Origin: Arthrobacter sp.
Lineage (GTDB): Bacteria > Actinomycetota > Actinomycetes > Actinomycetales > Micrococcaceae
Direction: 5' to 3'
NCBI GenBank assembly: GCA_030147325.1
Contig: JASLAA010000012.1
Span: 1-51,786 of the forward strand
Length of the DNA: 51,786 bases
Both the position numbers and the translations under genes were made by a program. Below, piece after piece: positions 7,948-16,177 of the stretch (its first letter is position 1; every line of letters begins with the position of its first letter). The notes under the pieces were generated by a model. The model searched no databases and had not been told where the DNA came from. It saw only the letters and a list, made by a program, of their open reading frames with translations.

Positions 7948-10900
7948 GCACCGTCCCCCGGATCCGACCAGGACCTGACGGGGTTGCCCATCCAGTAGGT
8001 TCCCGCCGGGACGGTCTCGCCTCGCATGACGAGCGACGCCGGCCCCACGGTGGCTCCGGCGGCGATGTCCGCGGCGGGCAGGATCACGCTGTGCGGACCG
8101 AGGGTTGCGCCGGCGGCGAGCTCCACGGTGTCCATGCTCATGATCCTGTCATGGAAGAGATGGGTCTGCACGACACAGCCGCGATTGACGGTGGCGCCGT
8201 CACCGAGCACCACGAGGTCGGCCTCCGGCAGCCAGTAGCTCTCGCACCAGACTCCACGCCCGATGCGCGAGCCCAGCGCCCGCAGCCACCACACCAGGGC
8301 TGGAGTCCCGCTGGCAGCCCGCGCGAACCACGGCGCGCTGACACTCTCGATGAAGGTGTCCACCACCTCGTTGCGCCAGATGAAGGAGCTCCACAGCGGG
8401 TGCTCACCGGCTCGGATCCGCCCGACGAGGAGCCACTTCGCGACGACGGCGCTCCCGGCTGCCACGGCGCCGAGCACCATGAACACGACGCCGCTGAGCG
8501 CCGCAGCGACCACATGTCCACCCCACAGCGCCAGTGCGTCGAACGCGACGAGGGACGCCGCGGCCAGCATGACCGTCAGGATGATCGGCACGATGCGGCA
8601 GATCTCCCAGAAGGCCCGAGCCGCCCTGAGCCGGCCGGGCGGCTGGAAGGTCCGGCTGAGGTCGCCGGTCGCGGCGAGCCTGCGCAGGCGTGCGGGCGGA
8701 CTGCCCAACCACGAGCTGCCGGCCTTCGCCTTCGCCGGTGTGGCCGAGAGGACGGCGACGAGCGAGTTCTTGGGCACGCGCCGTCCGGCGGACGTCATGC
8801 CGGAGTTGCCGAGGAAGGCACGCCGTCCGATCTTGGCGGGTGCGATCCGCAGGTAGCCGCCGCCGAGCTCGTAGGAGGCGACCATGGTGTCGTCCGCGAG
8901 GAAGGCGCCCTCGCCGATGGTGGTCATCGAGGGGATCAGCAGCACGGTGGAGGCTTCCACGTTCTTGCCCACGCGGGCGCCGAGCAGCCTCAGCCATACG
9001 GGCGTGAAGAGGCTCGCATACAGGGGGAAGAGGAGGTCGCGCGCGAGGTCGAGGACGCGCTCGGTGGCCCAGATCTGCCAGCCGATCCGGCTGCGCGTCG
9101 AGAAATGTCCTGCGCGCAGGCCGATCGACAGCAGACGGACCGTGGCGAGCACGAGGACGGCGTTCAGGACGAACCACAGGATCGCGGTGAGGGCCACCCA
9201 GCCGGCCACGGACGGCCAGGCGGCGGACAGCGATGGCGCTCCGCGGAGCGCCGCGACGACGGGCAGGCATGCGACGACGGCGGCGAGGAACGGGAGCAGC
9301 GCGAGGACACCCGACGCGGCCGCCGACAGCAAAAAGGTGAGGCGCGAGCGCATCGGCGACGGAGCGGGCGCAGCGACCGGCCAGTCCTGCTTCGCCTTGC
9401 CTGTGCGTACGGCCGGCGACCCGGAGACCAGCTGGCCCGGCTTGACGGTACCGAGGACAGCGGACCCGGGGGCCACCTCGGCCCCTGCCCCGATTCTCGC
9501 CCCGGGCATCAGCGTGCTCCGGGCACGGACCACGGCACCGGCCCCCACCGAGATCGCCCCGACGTGCACGCGGTCGCCGTCGATCCACCAGCCCGAAAGG
9601 TCGACTTCCGGTTCGATCGACGCTCCGGCGCCGAGGGTCAGCAGGCCCGTGACGGGCGGAACGGAATGGAGGGCGACGTCGGGCCCGATCGTAGCGCCGA
9701 GTGCGCGGGCATAGATCGGCACCCAGGGCGCGCTCGCGAGACTGACCGCGCCGACGCCGTCGGAGATCTGTTCTGCGAGCCACAGCCGCAGGTGGACCTT
9801 GCCGGAGCGTGGGTAGACGCCTGGCTGCACGCGGCGCAGGAGCAGGCGGGCGGCGAGGACGGACAGTGCCATGCGGCCGAACGGGCTGACGAAGATCAAC
9901 CAGGACAGGGCTACCCAGCCCCAGGACAGCGTGGGAGCTGCCATGAGGACACCGAGTGCGGCAAGCACGTTGGTGGCGATCATCGCGTACGTGAGCCAGC
10001 GCATCCCGGAGAGGAACTGGAGCGGCACCCCCATGAGTGTCTGGAAGATCTGCGACTTCCGGGCGGTGACGCGGACGGCGCGGGCGGGTACCGTCCGCGC
10101 CTCCCCGCCGTCGCCGGTGCTCGCCGCGAAGGCGGCGAGCGCCCCGAGCCGCGGGTGCGCATAGATGTCCCCGACGGTCACCACGGGGTACCTCGAGCGG
10201 ATCAGCGAGACCAGGCGCGCGGCCGCGAGGGAACCACCGCCGTGCAGGAAGAAGTCGGCGTCCTCGTTCGCGGGCACCGATCCGAGCACAGCGGCCCACT
10301 GCTCGGCGATCCACTGCGTGCGGGCGTCGAGGACCTTCATCCCCGAGTCGTCGCCGACCCCGTCGAGGGGCCAGGGCAGTGCGTTCCGGTCCACCTTGCC
10401 GCTCGTCTTGGTGGGTAGCGCCCCGGTCAGGGTCAGCAGCGGCACGAGGGCGGCGGGGAGCCTGTCCGCGAGCAGCTCGCGAAGAGCCGGAAGGTCGGGG
10501 GCGGCCCCGGCAGCAACGAGGTACCCGACCAGCAGCTGGTTGCCGGACGGTGTGCTCTGCACCGCTGCGGCAGCACCGGCGATCCCGGGCAGGGACTGGA
10601 GGGCGGCGTCCACCTCACCGAGCTCGATGCGGCGCCCTCCGAGCTTGACCTGATCATCGGCCCTGCCCACGAAGACGAGTCCTGCCGCCTCCAGCCGGAC
10701 GAGGTCCCCCGAACGGTAGGCGCGGTCCCAGCCGAGGGTGGGCATCGGAGCGTACTTCTCGGCGTCCTTCTCCGAGTCCAGATAACGGGCCAGGCCTACT
10801 CCCCCGATGATGAGCTCGCCCGTCGAGCCCTCCGGTACGGGTACGCCCGATTCGTCGACCACGGCGAGGTCCCAGCCGTCCAGGGGAAGCCCGATGCGCA

Positions 10901-11852
10901 CGGGGCCTTCCTTTCCGAGGCGGGCGGCGCAGGCCACGACGGTGGCCTCGGTGGGTCCGTAGGTGTTCCACACCTCGCGGTCGTGCACCGCGAGTCGCTG
11001 CGCGAGCTCCGGCGGGCAGGCTTCTCCGCCGAAGATGAGCAGTCGGACGTTCTCGAGCGCGTCGGACGGCCACAGCGCGGCGAGTGTCGGCACCGTGGAG
11101 ACGACGGTGATACCCCGGGAGACCAGCCACGGACCGAGGTCCACCCCGGTCCGGACGAGCGCGCGGGGCGCCGGCACGAGGCAGGCGCCGTACCGCCAGG
11201 CGAGCCACATCTCCTCGCACGAGGCGTCGAACGCCACCGACAGTCCTGCGAGGACACGGTCCGCGGGCCCGATGGGGTCACGCTGCAGGAAAAGCCGCGC
11301 CTCGGCATCGACGAACGCGGCCGCGGAACGGTGTGTGACGGCCACACCCTTCGGCGTACCCGTTGATCCGGAGGTGAAGATGATCCAGGCGTCGTCCTCG
11401 GGGGTCGGCTCGCGGCGTCCGCCCGACCCGCCGGTCCCCTCGGTGAGCACCAGGCCCTGCCCGACGACGACAGCCGCCTTCGATTCCGCGAACACGGTGC
11501 GTGCCCGCTCGTCGGGGTCGTCGGCGTCGACCGGCACGTAGGCCGCCCCGGCGGTGAGCACGCCGAGGATCGCGATGTACAGCTCATTGGTCCCCGAGGG
11601 AATCCGGACACCGACGGTGTCCCCCACCCCGACCCCGGCCGCCTGGAGGGCTGCAGCGAACGCGTCGGCCGCCGCGATCAGGTCGGCGTAGCTGAGGGCG
11701 TTCGCGCCGTCGTCGAGGGCGGAGGCATCGGGATGGTCCGCGGCGGTGGCGCGCAGGATGTCGAGGAGCGTCCGGGGGTGCGGGGCGAGCCCGGAGGCCG
11801 GGAGCTGCGCGGAGTAGGGCGCCGGGGCTGTCTCGGACGAAGGGGTGATCAC
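7944..11852 (-). CDS. Pls/PosA-family single-module non-ribosomal peptide synthetase with membrane and beta-helix domains
   Basis: The 1302-residue protein has an adenylation domain (about 25-495; ATP loop FTSGSTGTPKG near 159-169, NTYGPTE at 296-302, catalytic Lys486 in TSGKVDR). A carrier domain follows (about 505-575; FFLHGGGSL with Ser541 as phosphopantetheine site). The rest is a long membrane-associated region: hydrophobic segments near 617-660, 840-905 and 1083-1140 alternate with three hexapeptide-repeat (left-handed beta-helix) domains near 715-805, 960-1055 and 1195-1290. There is no canonical condensation or thioesterase domain. This is the layout of epsilon-poly-lysine synthetase (Pls, about 1319 residues), which makes a homopolymer. 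The predicted pocket residues D209, A210, E213, S252, I273, G275, T297, V305, V306, K486 suggest a basic substrate. The start is GTG, with GGAAG upstream. The product is unknown. Confidence 0.9.
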   Translation of the reverse strand: MITPSSETAPAPYSAQLPASGLAPHPRTLLDILRATAADHPDASALDDGANALSYADLIAAADAFAAALQAAGVGVGDTVGVRIPSGTNELYIAILGVLTAGAAYVPVDADDPDERARTVFAESKAAVVVGQGLVLTEGTGGSGGRREPTPEDDAWIIFTSGSTGTPKGVAVTHRSAAAFVDAEARLFLQRDPIGPADRVLAGLSVAFDASCEEMWLAWRYGACLVPAPRALVRTGVDLGPWLVSRGITVVSTVPTLAALWPSDALENVRLLIFGGEACPPELAQRLAVHDREVWNTYGPTEATVVACAARLGKEGPVRIGLPLDGWDLAVVDESGVPVPEGSTGELIIGGVGLARYLDSEKDAEKYAPMPTLGWDRAYRSGDLVRLEAAGLVFVGRADDQVKLGGRRIELGEVDAALQSLPGIAGAAAAVQSTPSGNQLLVGYLVAAGAAPDLPALRELLADRLPAALVPLLTLTGALPTKTSGKVDRNALPWPLDGVGDDSGMKVLDARTQWIAEQWAAVLGSVPANEDADFFLHGGGSLAAARLVSLIRSRYPVVTVGDIYAHPRLGALAAFAASTGDGGEARTVPARAVRVTARKSQIFQTLMGVPLQFLSGMRWLTYAMIATNVLAALGVLMAAPTLSWGWVALSWLIFVSPFGRMALSVLAARLLLRRVQPGVYPRSGKVHLRLWLAEQISDGVGAVSLASAPWVPIYARALGATIGPDVALHSVPPVTGLLTLGAGASIEPEVDLSGWWIDGDRVHVGAISVGAGAVVRARSTLMPGARIGAGAEVAPGSAVLGTVKPGQLVSGSPAVRTGKAKQDWPVAAPAPSPMRSRLTFLLSAAASGVLALLPFLAAVVACLPVVAALRGAPSLSAAWPSVAGWVALTAILWFVLNAVLVLATVRLLSIGLRAGHFSTRSRIGWQIWATERVLDLARDLLFPLYASLFTPVWLRLLGARVGKNVEASTVLLIPSMTTIGEGAFLADDTMVASYELGGGYLRIAPAKIGRRAFLGNSGMTSAGRRVPKNSLVAVLSATPAKAKAGSSWLGSPPARLRRLAATGDLSRTFQPPGRLRAARAFWEICRIVPIILTVMLAAASLVAFDALALWGGHVVAAALSGVVFMVLGAVAAGSAVVAKWLLVGRIRAGEHPLWSSFIWRNEVVDTFIESVSAPWFARAASGTPALVWWLRALGSRIGRGVWCESYWLPEADLVVLGDGATVNRGCVVQTHLFHDRIMSMDTVELAAGATLGPHSVILPAADIAAGATVGPASLVMRGETVPAGTYWMGNPVRSWSDPGDGA

Positions 11853-11967
11853 GACTGGAGTCTTCCGGTGGAAGGTGAACAGAAGGTTTCCGGCCTGCCT
11901 GTCGGGCGATGGTTCGGGCGAAGTCTACCGCCCGCTCCGGGGACCGCCGGCGCCGGGGCCCGCGTCC

Positions 11968-11973
11968 TAGACT
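11968..11973 (+). promoter_or_regulatory. Putative -10 element of the thyA-folA promoter
   Basis: TAGACT lies six bases before the GTG of thyA. A GGAGGGG run fills the gap, so the message could be leaderless or have a very short leader. Confidence 0.5.
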
Positions 11974-11979
11974 GGAGGG

Positions 11980-12807
11980 GTGAGCACACCTATCCCCACC
12001 CCCTACGAGGATCTGCTGCGCGACGTGATGGTGAACGGCGCCGCGAAGAGCGACAGGACGGGAACCGGCACGCGCAGCGTCTTCGGCCGGCAACTGCGCT
12101 TCGATCTCGGCGAGTCCTTCCCGCTCATCACCACCAAGCGTGTGCACTTCAAGTCCGTGGCGCTCGAACTCCTCTGGTTCCTGCGCGGTGACTCGAACGT
12201 CCGCTGGCTCCAGGAGCGTGGCGTCTCCATCTGGAACGAGTGGGCGGACGACGACGGCGAACTCGGTCCGGTCTACGGCGTCCAGTGGCGCTCCTGGCCG
12301 ACGCCCGACGGCGGACACATCGACCAGATCGCCCAGGTGGTCGAGGCACTCAGGACGAATCCGGATTCCCGCCGTCACCTCGTCTCGGCCTGGAACGTAG
12401 CCGAGGTCTCCAACATGGCACTGCCACCGTGCCATGTCTTCTTCCAGTTCTACGTGACGCCGGGCGTGGACGGCGGCCCCGGGAAGCTCTCCTGCCAGCT
12501 CTACCAGCGCTCCGCGGACACCTTCCTCGGCGTGCCGTTCAACATCGCGTCCTATGCCCTGCTGACGCTCATGGTGGCTCAGCAGACCGGCCTCGAACCG
12601 GGTGAGTTCATCTGGACCGGGGGCGATGTCCATGTGTACGACAACCACGTGGAGCAGGTCACGGAACAGTTGTCCCGGGAGCCCTACCCCTACCCGCGCA
12701 TCGAGCTGAAGCGCAAGCCCGCGAGTATCTTCGACTACAGCCTGGAGGACTTCGACGTGGTCGACTACCAGCACCACCCCACGATCAAGGCGCCGGTGGC
12801 AGTGTGA
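11980..12807 (+). CDS. thyA: Thymidylate synthase
   Basis: This 275-residue ThyA methylates dUMP to dTMP using methylene-tetrahydrofolate. It has the N-terminal SDRTGTGTRSVFG segment, the catalytic Cys151 in LPPCHVFFQFYV, the RSADTFLGVPFNI segment, and a C-terminus ending in PVAV. Its length is close to the E. coli enzyme (264). It starts with GTG. Its TGA overlaps the GTG of folA by four bases, giving the classic thyA-folA pair in which the reductase regenerates the folate oxidised by the synthase. Confidence 0.97.
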   Translation: MSTPIPTPYEDLLRDVMVNGAAKSDRTGTGTRSVFGRQLRFDLGESFPLITTKRVHFKSVALELLWFLRGDSNVRWLQERGVSIWNEWADDDGELGPVYGVQWRSWPTPDGGHIDQIAQVVEALRTNPDSRRHLVSAWNVAEVSNMALPPCHVFFQFYVTPGVDGGPGKLSCQLYQRSADTFLGVPFNIASYALLTLMVAQQTGLEPGEFIWTGGDVHVYDNHVEQVTEQLSREPYPYPRIELKRKPASIFDYSLEDFDVVDYQHHPTIKAPVAV

Positions 12808-13367
12808 GCGAGGCGACGGTGCATCCTGCCCTGAGCGTGGCCGACGCCGTCGGGTCCCGTCCCGTGATCGGCATGATCTGGGCCCAGACCGAGAACGGCG
12901 TGATCGGCAAGGACGGGGGGATCCCCTGGCACGTGCCGGAGGACATGGCGCACTTCAAGGCGACGACGACCGGTCATCCGGTCATCATGGGCCGCCGCAC
13001 CTGGGAGTCCTTCCCTTCAACCTTCCGCCCGCTGCCGGACCGCACGAACATCGTCATCACACGCTCCGGTGCCGATCTTCCGGGCGCCGTCGTCGTCCCG
13101 TCGCTCGAGGCGGCCTTCGACACCGCCCGGGCCAGCCCCGGCGCCGAGCAGATCTGGGTCATCGGTGGCGGCCATGTCTATGCGGACGCCATGCAGCAGG
13201 CCAACGCTGCCCTCGTCACCGTCATCGGGTCCACGGCGGAGGGTGACACGGTGGCGCCCGCTCTCGGCACGGAGTGGACGCTCGCTGCGCTGAGCCCAGA
13301 GTCCGGCTGGCTGGAGTCCTCGAACGGGACGCGGTACCGGATCAGCCTCTGGACGAAGCAGGACTAG
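12804..13367 (+). CDS. folA: Dihydrofolate reductase
   Basis: This 187-residue enzyme reduces dihydrofolate with NADPH. The segments MIWAQTENGVIGKDGGIPWH and PEDMAHFKATT are the substrate-binding start of the fold. GRRTWESFP carries the cofactor-binding Arg, and WVIGGGHVYADAM holds the Gly-rich NADPH contact. An N-terminal extension of about 19 residues precedes the conserved core. The GTG start overlaps the thyA stop (GTGA), so translation is coupled. Confidence 0.95.
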   Translation: MSEATVHPALSVADAVGSRPVIGMIWAQTENGVIGKDGGIPWHVPEDMAHFKATTTGHPVIMGRRTWESFPSTFRPLPDRTNIVITRSGADLPGAVVVPSLEAAFDTARASPGAEQIWVIGGGHVYADAMQQANAALVTVIGSTAEGDTVAPALGTEWTLAALSPESGWLESSNGTRYRISLWTKQD

Positions 13368-13408
13368 CGCCGGTCAGTCACAAAAGGGCCCGCGCCGGAG
13401 CTCCCACC

Positions 13409-13414
13409 TAAACT
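13409..13414 (+). promoter_or_regulatory. Putative -10 element of a leaderless asd promoter
   Basis: TAAACT lies six bases before the ATG of asd. The GGGGAC in between is too close to act as a normal ribosome binding site. Confidence 0.5.
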
Positions 13415-13420
13415 GGGGAC

Positions 13421-14560
13421 ATGACTTCAGCACCAGAGAGCTCAGCCCTGCCATCCGTCGGTTTCGTGGGATGGCGCGGCATGGTGGGCTCGGTCCTCAT
13501 GCAGCGGCTCCAGGACGAGGGGGACTTCGCCCGGGTCAACCCGGTGTTCTTCTCCACGTCGGCCGCAGGGGGCGCCGCGCCGTCCTTCGCGGAGGGAGCC
13601 GGTGCCCTGCAGGACGCGTACGACGTCGCGACCCTCGCCAAGCTGCCGATCATCGTCACGGCGCAGGGCGGCGACTACACCTCGGAGGTCTATCCGAAGC
13701 TGCGCGATGCCGGCTGGTCCGGCCTCTGGCTCGATGCCGCGTCGACGCTCCGCATGGAGCAGGACAGCATCATCGTCCTCGACCCGGTGAACCGAGACGC
13801 CATCGACGCCGGTCTGGCCGCCGGTGTCCGGGACTTCATCGGGGGGAACTGCACCGTCTCCTGCATGCTCATGGGCCTGGGCGGGCTCTTCCGCAACGGG
13901 CTCGTCGAGTGGGGTACCTCGATGACGTACCAGGCGGCGTCGGGTGGTGGAGCCCGCCACATGCGCGAGCTCCTCAACCAGTTCGGCGCGCTGCACGGCA
14001 GCGTCGCCGTCAACCTCGACGACCCCGCCTCCGCGATCCTCGACATCGACCGCGCGATCCTCGCGAAGCAGCGGCACCCGAGCCTCGAGGCGAGCCACTT
14101 CGGTGTGCCGCTGGCAGGCTCCGTCATCCCCTGGATCGACGGCGACCTCGGCAACGGCCAGTCGAAGGAGGAGTGGAAGGCCGGGGCCGAGACGAACAAG
14201 ATCCTCGGCGAGGGCTCCCGCATCCCGTTCGACGGCCTGTGCGTCCGCGTCGGCGCCATGCGCTCGCACTCGCAGGCGCTGACCCTGAAGCTGACCGAGG
14301 ATCTCCCCGTTCCCGAGATCGAGGCGCTGATCGCTGCGGACAACGAGTGGGTGAGGGTCATCCCGAACACCAAGGTGGACACCCTGGCCGGGCTGACGCC
14401 TGTCGCGGCCACCGGCTCCCTGGAGGTCCCCGTCGGCCGTATCCGCAAGCTGGAGATGGGTCCGGACTACATCAGCGCCTTCACCGTCGGTGACCAGCTG
14501 CTGTGGGGCGCCGCCGAACCGCTCCGCCGGATGCTGATGATCGCGACCGGCAACCTGTAG
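13421..14560 (+). CDS. asd: Aspartate-semialdehyde dehydrogenase
   Basis: Reduces aspartyl phosphate to aspartate semialdehyde, the branch point to lysine, diaminopimelate, threonine and methionine. The protein has 379 residues. The NADP-binding start reads GFVGWRGMVGSVLMQRL, and the catalytic Cys144 lies in GGNCTVSCMLMGLGGLF. These features match the enterobacterial (E. coli, about 367 residues) class rather than the shorter Gram-positive class seen in many actinobacteria. It ends only four bases before the convergent PAS-ANTAR gene. Confidence 0.95.
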   Translation: MTSAPESSALPSVGFVGWRGMVGSVLMQRLQDEGDFARVNPVFFSTSAAGGAAPSFAEGAGALQDAYDVATLAKLPIIVTAQGGDYTSEVYPKLRDAGWSGLWLDAASTLRMEQDSIIVLDPVNRDAIDAGLAAGVRDFIGGNCTVSCMLMGLGGLFRNGLVEWGTSMTYQAASGGGARHMRELLNQFGALHGSVAVNLDDPASAILDIDRAILAKQRHPSLEASHFGVPLAGSVIPWIDGDLGNGQSKEEWKAGAETNKILGEGSRIPFDGLCVRVGAMRSHSQALTLKLTEDLPVPEIEALIAADNEWVRVIPNTKVDTLAGLTPVAATGSLEVPVGRIRKLEMGPDYISAFTVGDQLLWGAAEPLRRMLMIATGNL

Positions 14561-14564
14561 CGCT

Positions 14565-15362
14565 TCAGCTCCCTGCTGTCCCAGGGCCGGTCTGGGCCGC
14601 GCGAGGGGCTGTCGCCTGGTAAATCACCGCGCCTGCGACGTCGCGGAGCCGCACGTTCGTCTCATTGGACAGCTGTTTGAGTCGCTGGAATGCTTCGTCG
14701 CTGGTGCACCGGTGCTGTCCCATGAGGATCCCCTTCGCCTGGTCGATGACGCCCCGGGTCGTCAGCGCCTCCTGCAGCTGCTCCACCTCCTGCCGGGCGG
14801 AGTGGTAGAGACTCGAATGCGCCATTGCGGTCGCGGCGAACTGCGTGAAGCGGGCCGAACTCTCCGATCGTGTCCCCGCAGGGAGCTCCTGCAGGTATCC
14901 GAGGACCCTGACGAGGTCCTCGCGGTAGTCCGTGACGTCCTCCACCTGCTGCAGGATGGCGACCAGCCCTCCGTCGTCGCCCAGCACGGGGATGTTGACA
15001 GGGCTCCAATAGCGCTCGAGGAAGGCTCCCGGGCTCCTCGGGTCGGGGATGTCATAGCGGTGGATGTGCATGCTGTCGGGCTCCCTCGTCGAGATCACCC
15101 GCTCGAGGGACCGGCGCATCACCCGCGCGGGTGCGTCGTCTGACTGCAGCGGGTTCTCGGGGAAGAGACTGAAGGCCTGCCTCCCGACCAATTCCTCCCG
15201 CGTCATGCCGGTGGATTGCGCGAAGGCCGCATTGACATCGAGGATGACGAACTCCGGGTCCATCAGCGAGTAGCCCACGGTCGTCGAATCGAAGGCGCGC
15301 TGCCTGAGGAAGCCCGCTTCGCCAGTGGAACGATGCTGTTGTGGGTACCGCTGTTCCGCCAA
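14565..15362 (-). CDS. PAS-ANTAR domain antitermination regulator
   Basis: This 265-residue protein combines a PAS sensor domain (about 20-140; GYSLMDPEFVILDVNAAF, RYWSPVNIPVLGDDG, QQVEDVTDYRED) with a short helical linker and a C-terminal ANTAR domain (about 185-250; IDQAKGILMGQHRCTSDEAF). ANTAR domains bind dual-hairpin RNA antiterminators, so post-initiation control is the expected activity. It starts with TTG, chosen because GAGGAGAG lies four bases upstream. It converges with asd with no terminator between them, so read-through transcription into the other strand is possible. No ANTAR-type double hairpin was recognised nearby. The signal it senses is unknown. Confidence 0.88.
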   Translation of the reverse strand: MAEQRYPQQHRSTGEAGFLRQRAFDSTTVGYSLMDPEFVILDVNAAFAQSTGMTREELVGRQAFSLFPENPLQSDDAPARVMRRSLERVISTREPDSMHIHRYDIPDPRSPGAFLERYWSPVNIPVLGDDGGLVAILQQVEDVTDYREDLVRVLGYLQELPAGTRSESSARFTQFAATAMAHSSLYHSARQEVEQLQEALTTRGVIDQAKGILMGQHRCTSDEAFQRLKQLSNETNVRLRDVAGAVIYQATAPRAAQTGPGTAGS

Positions 15363-15538
15363 GCCGCTCTCCTCGTCCGGGATGGTGTCCCCACACCCCG
15401 CTGAGCCGACGGGATGCAGTCCTGCACAAGGAAAATCCTAGCCACTCCGGGGGACCTCCCGATAACCCGTCACGGCGCGACCACTGGACGGAGGAACACC
15501 GGGACGAAAAGGTCGGTGGCCAGAGGCAGGATGTGCGC

Positions 15539-16030
15539 ATGGAACCCCTGAACGCAGACACGATTCTTCGGCGCTTCTTCGCCGCGAGCGGTCATACCCG
15601 GCACCCGGAGAGCATGCTGCGGTACGAGAGGGTCCAGTGCCACCTCCGGAACTATCTCGAGGACGTGGCCGCCGCGCACCTCGAAGGTGGAGACCGGGAG
15701 CTGCTCTCGCTGGAGCGACAGTTCGGCACCGACAGTCCCTACCTGCAGGTCATGGGTGCGCCGCAACTGCTGCATGACCTCCCGGGATTCCTCTCGGTCC
15801 CACGGCTCCTCCCGGACTTCCATGACCGACTCGCGCAGATCAGTGTGGCGTCGAGGCTGGCGCAATGGCTGTGCTCACGGCAACTCGTGGAGCGCGCGGA
15901 GAGCTGGCACGACGTCGTCCTCACCCGCGCCGCCGCGGAGCACGCCCGCCGATGCCCCGTGCTGTGAGGGATTGCCCAGAGCATCGGTGTCTCCAAGCAG
16001 GCGGTGCACCGGAAGTACGGCAGGCAATAG
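15539..16030 (+). pseudogene. Helix-turn-helix protein gene interrupted by an in-frame TGA
   Basis: From the ATG at 15539 a 142-residue, mostly helical reading frame ends at TGA 15965-15967. The same frame continues for 20 codons to TAG 16028-16030, encoding GIAQSIGVSKQAVHRKYGRQ. That peptide is a clear helix-turn-helix recognition segment of the type that normally ends such proteins (IAxxLGVSKQAVHRKY). So the stop removes the DNA-binding helix from an otherwise intact gene. A Trp often precedes this helix, so TGG to TGA is one possible lesion, but the spacing does not prove it. Sequencing error, recent nonsense mutation or read-through cannot be separated here. The start is supported by AGAGGCAGG upstream. 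The gene is divergent from the PAS-ANTAR regulator. Confidence 0.6.
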
Positions 16031-16177
16031 CCGGATCACGGTTCCCCGGCCTGCCGGACCACATTGCTTCTCGTGGCGGACGCGGCGGACGCCGGGTTCA
16101 TCGGCTTCGGCGCAGCAGAACGGACCCCGCCGCTGCTGAGCGGAGCGGACGCAGCCGGCCCGTTCACCGGCAGGCAG

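Noticed and set aside
8091..10418. A 775-residue open frame on the plus strand opposite the NRPS gene
   Set aside because: It is the antisense frame of a high-GC coding region, rich in Gly, Arg, His and Asp with no recognisable domain. The minus-strand gene accounts for the sequence.
15965..15967. Selenocysteine insertion at the in-frame TGA
   Set aside because: No SECIS-like hairpin directly after the codon was seen, and helix-turn-helix proteins are not known selenoproteins.
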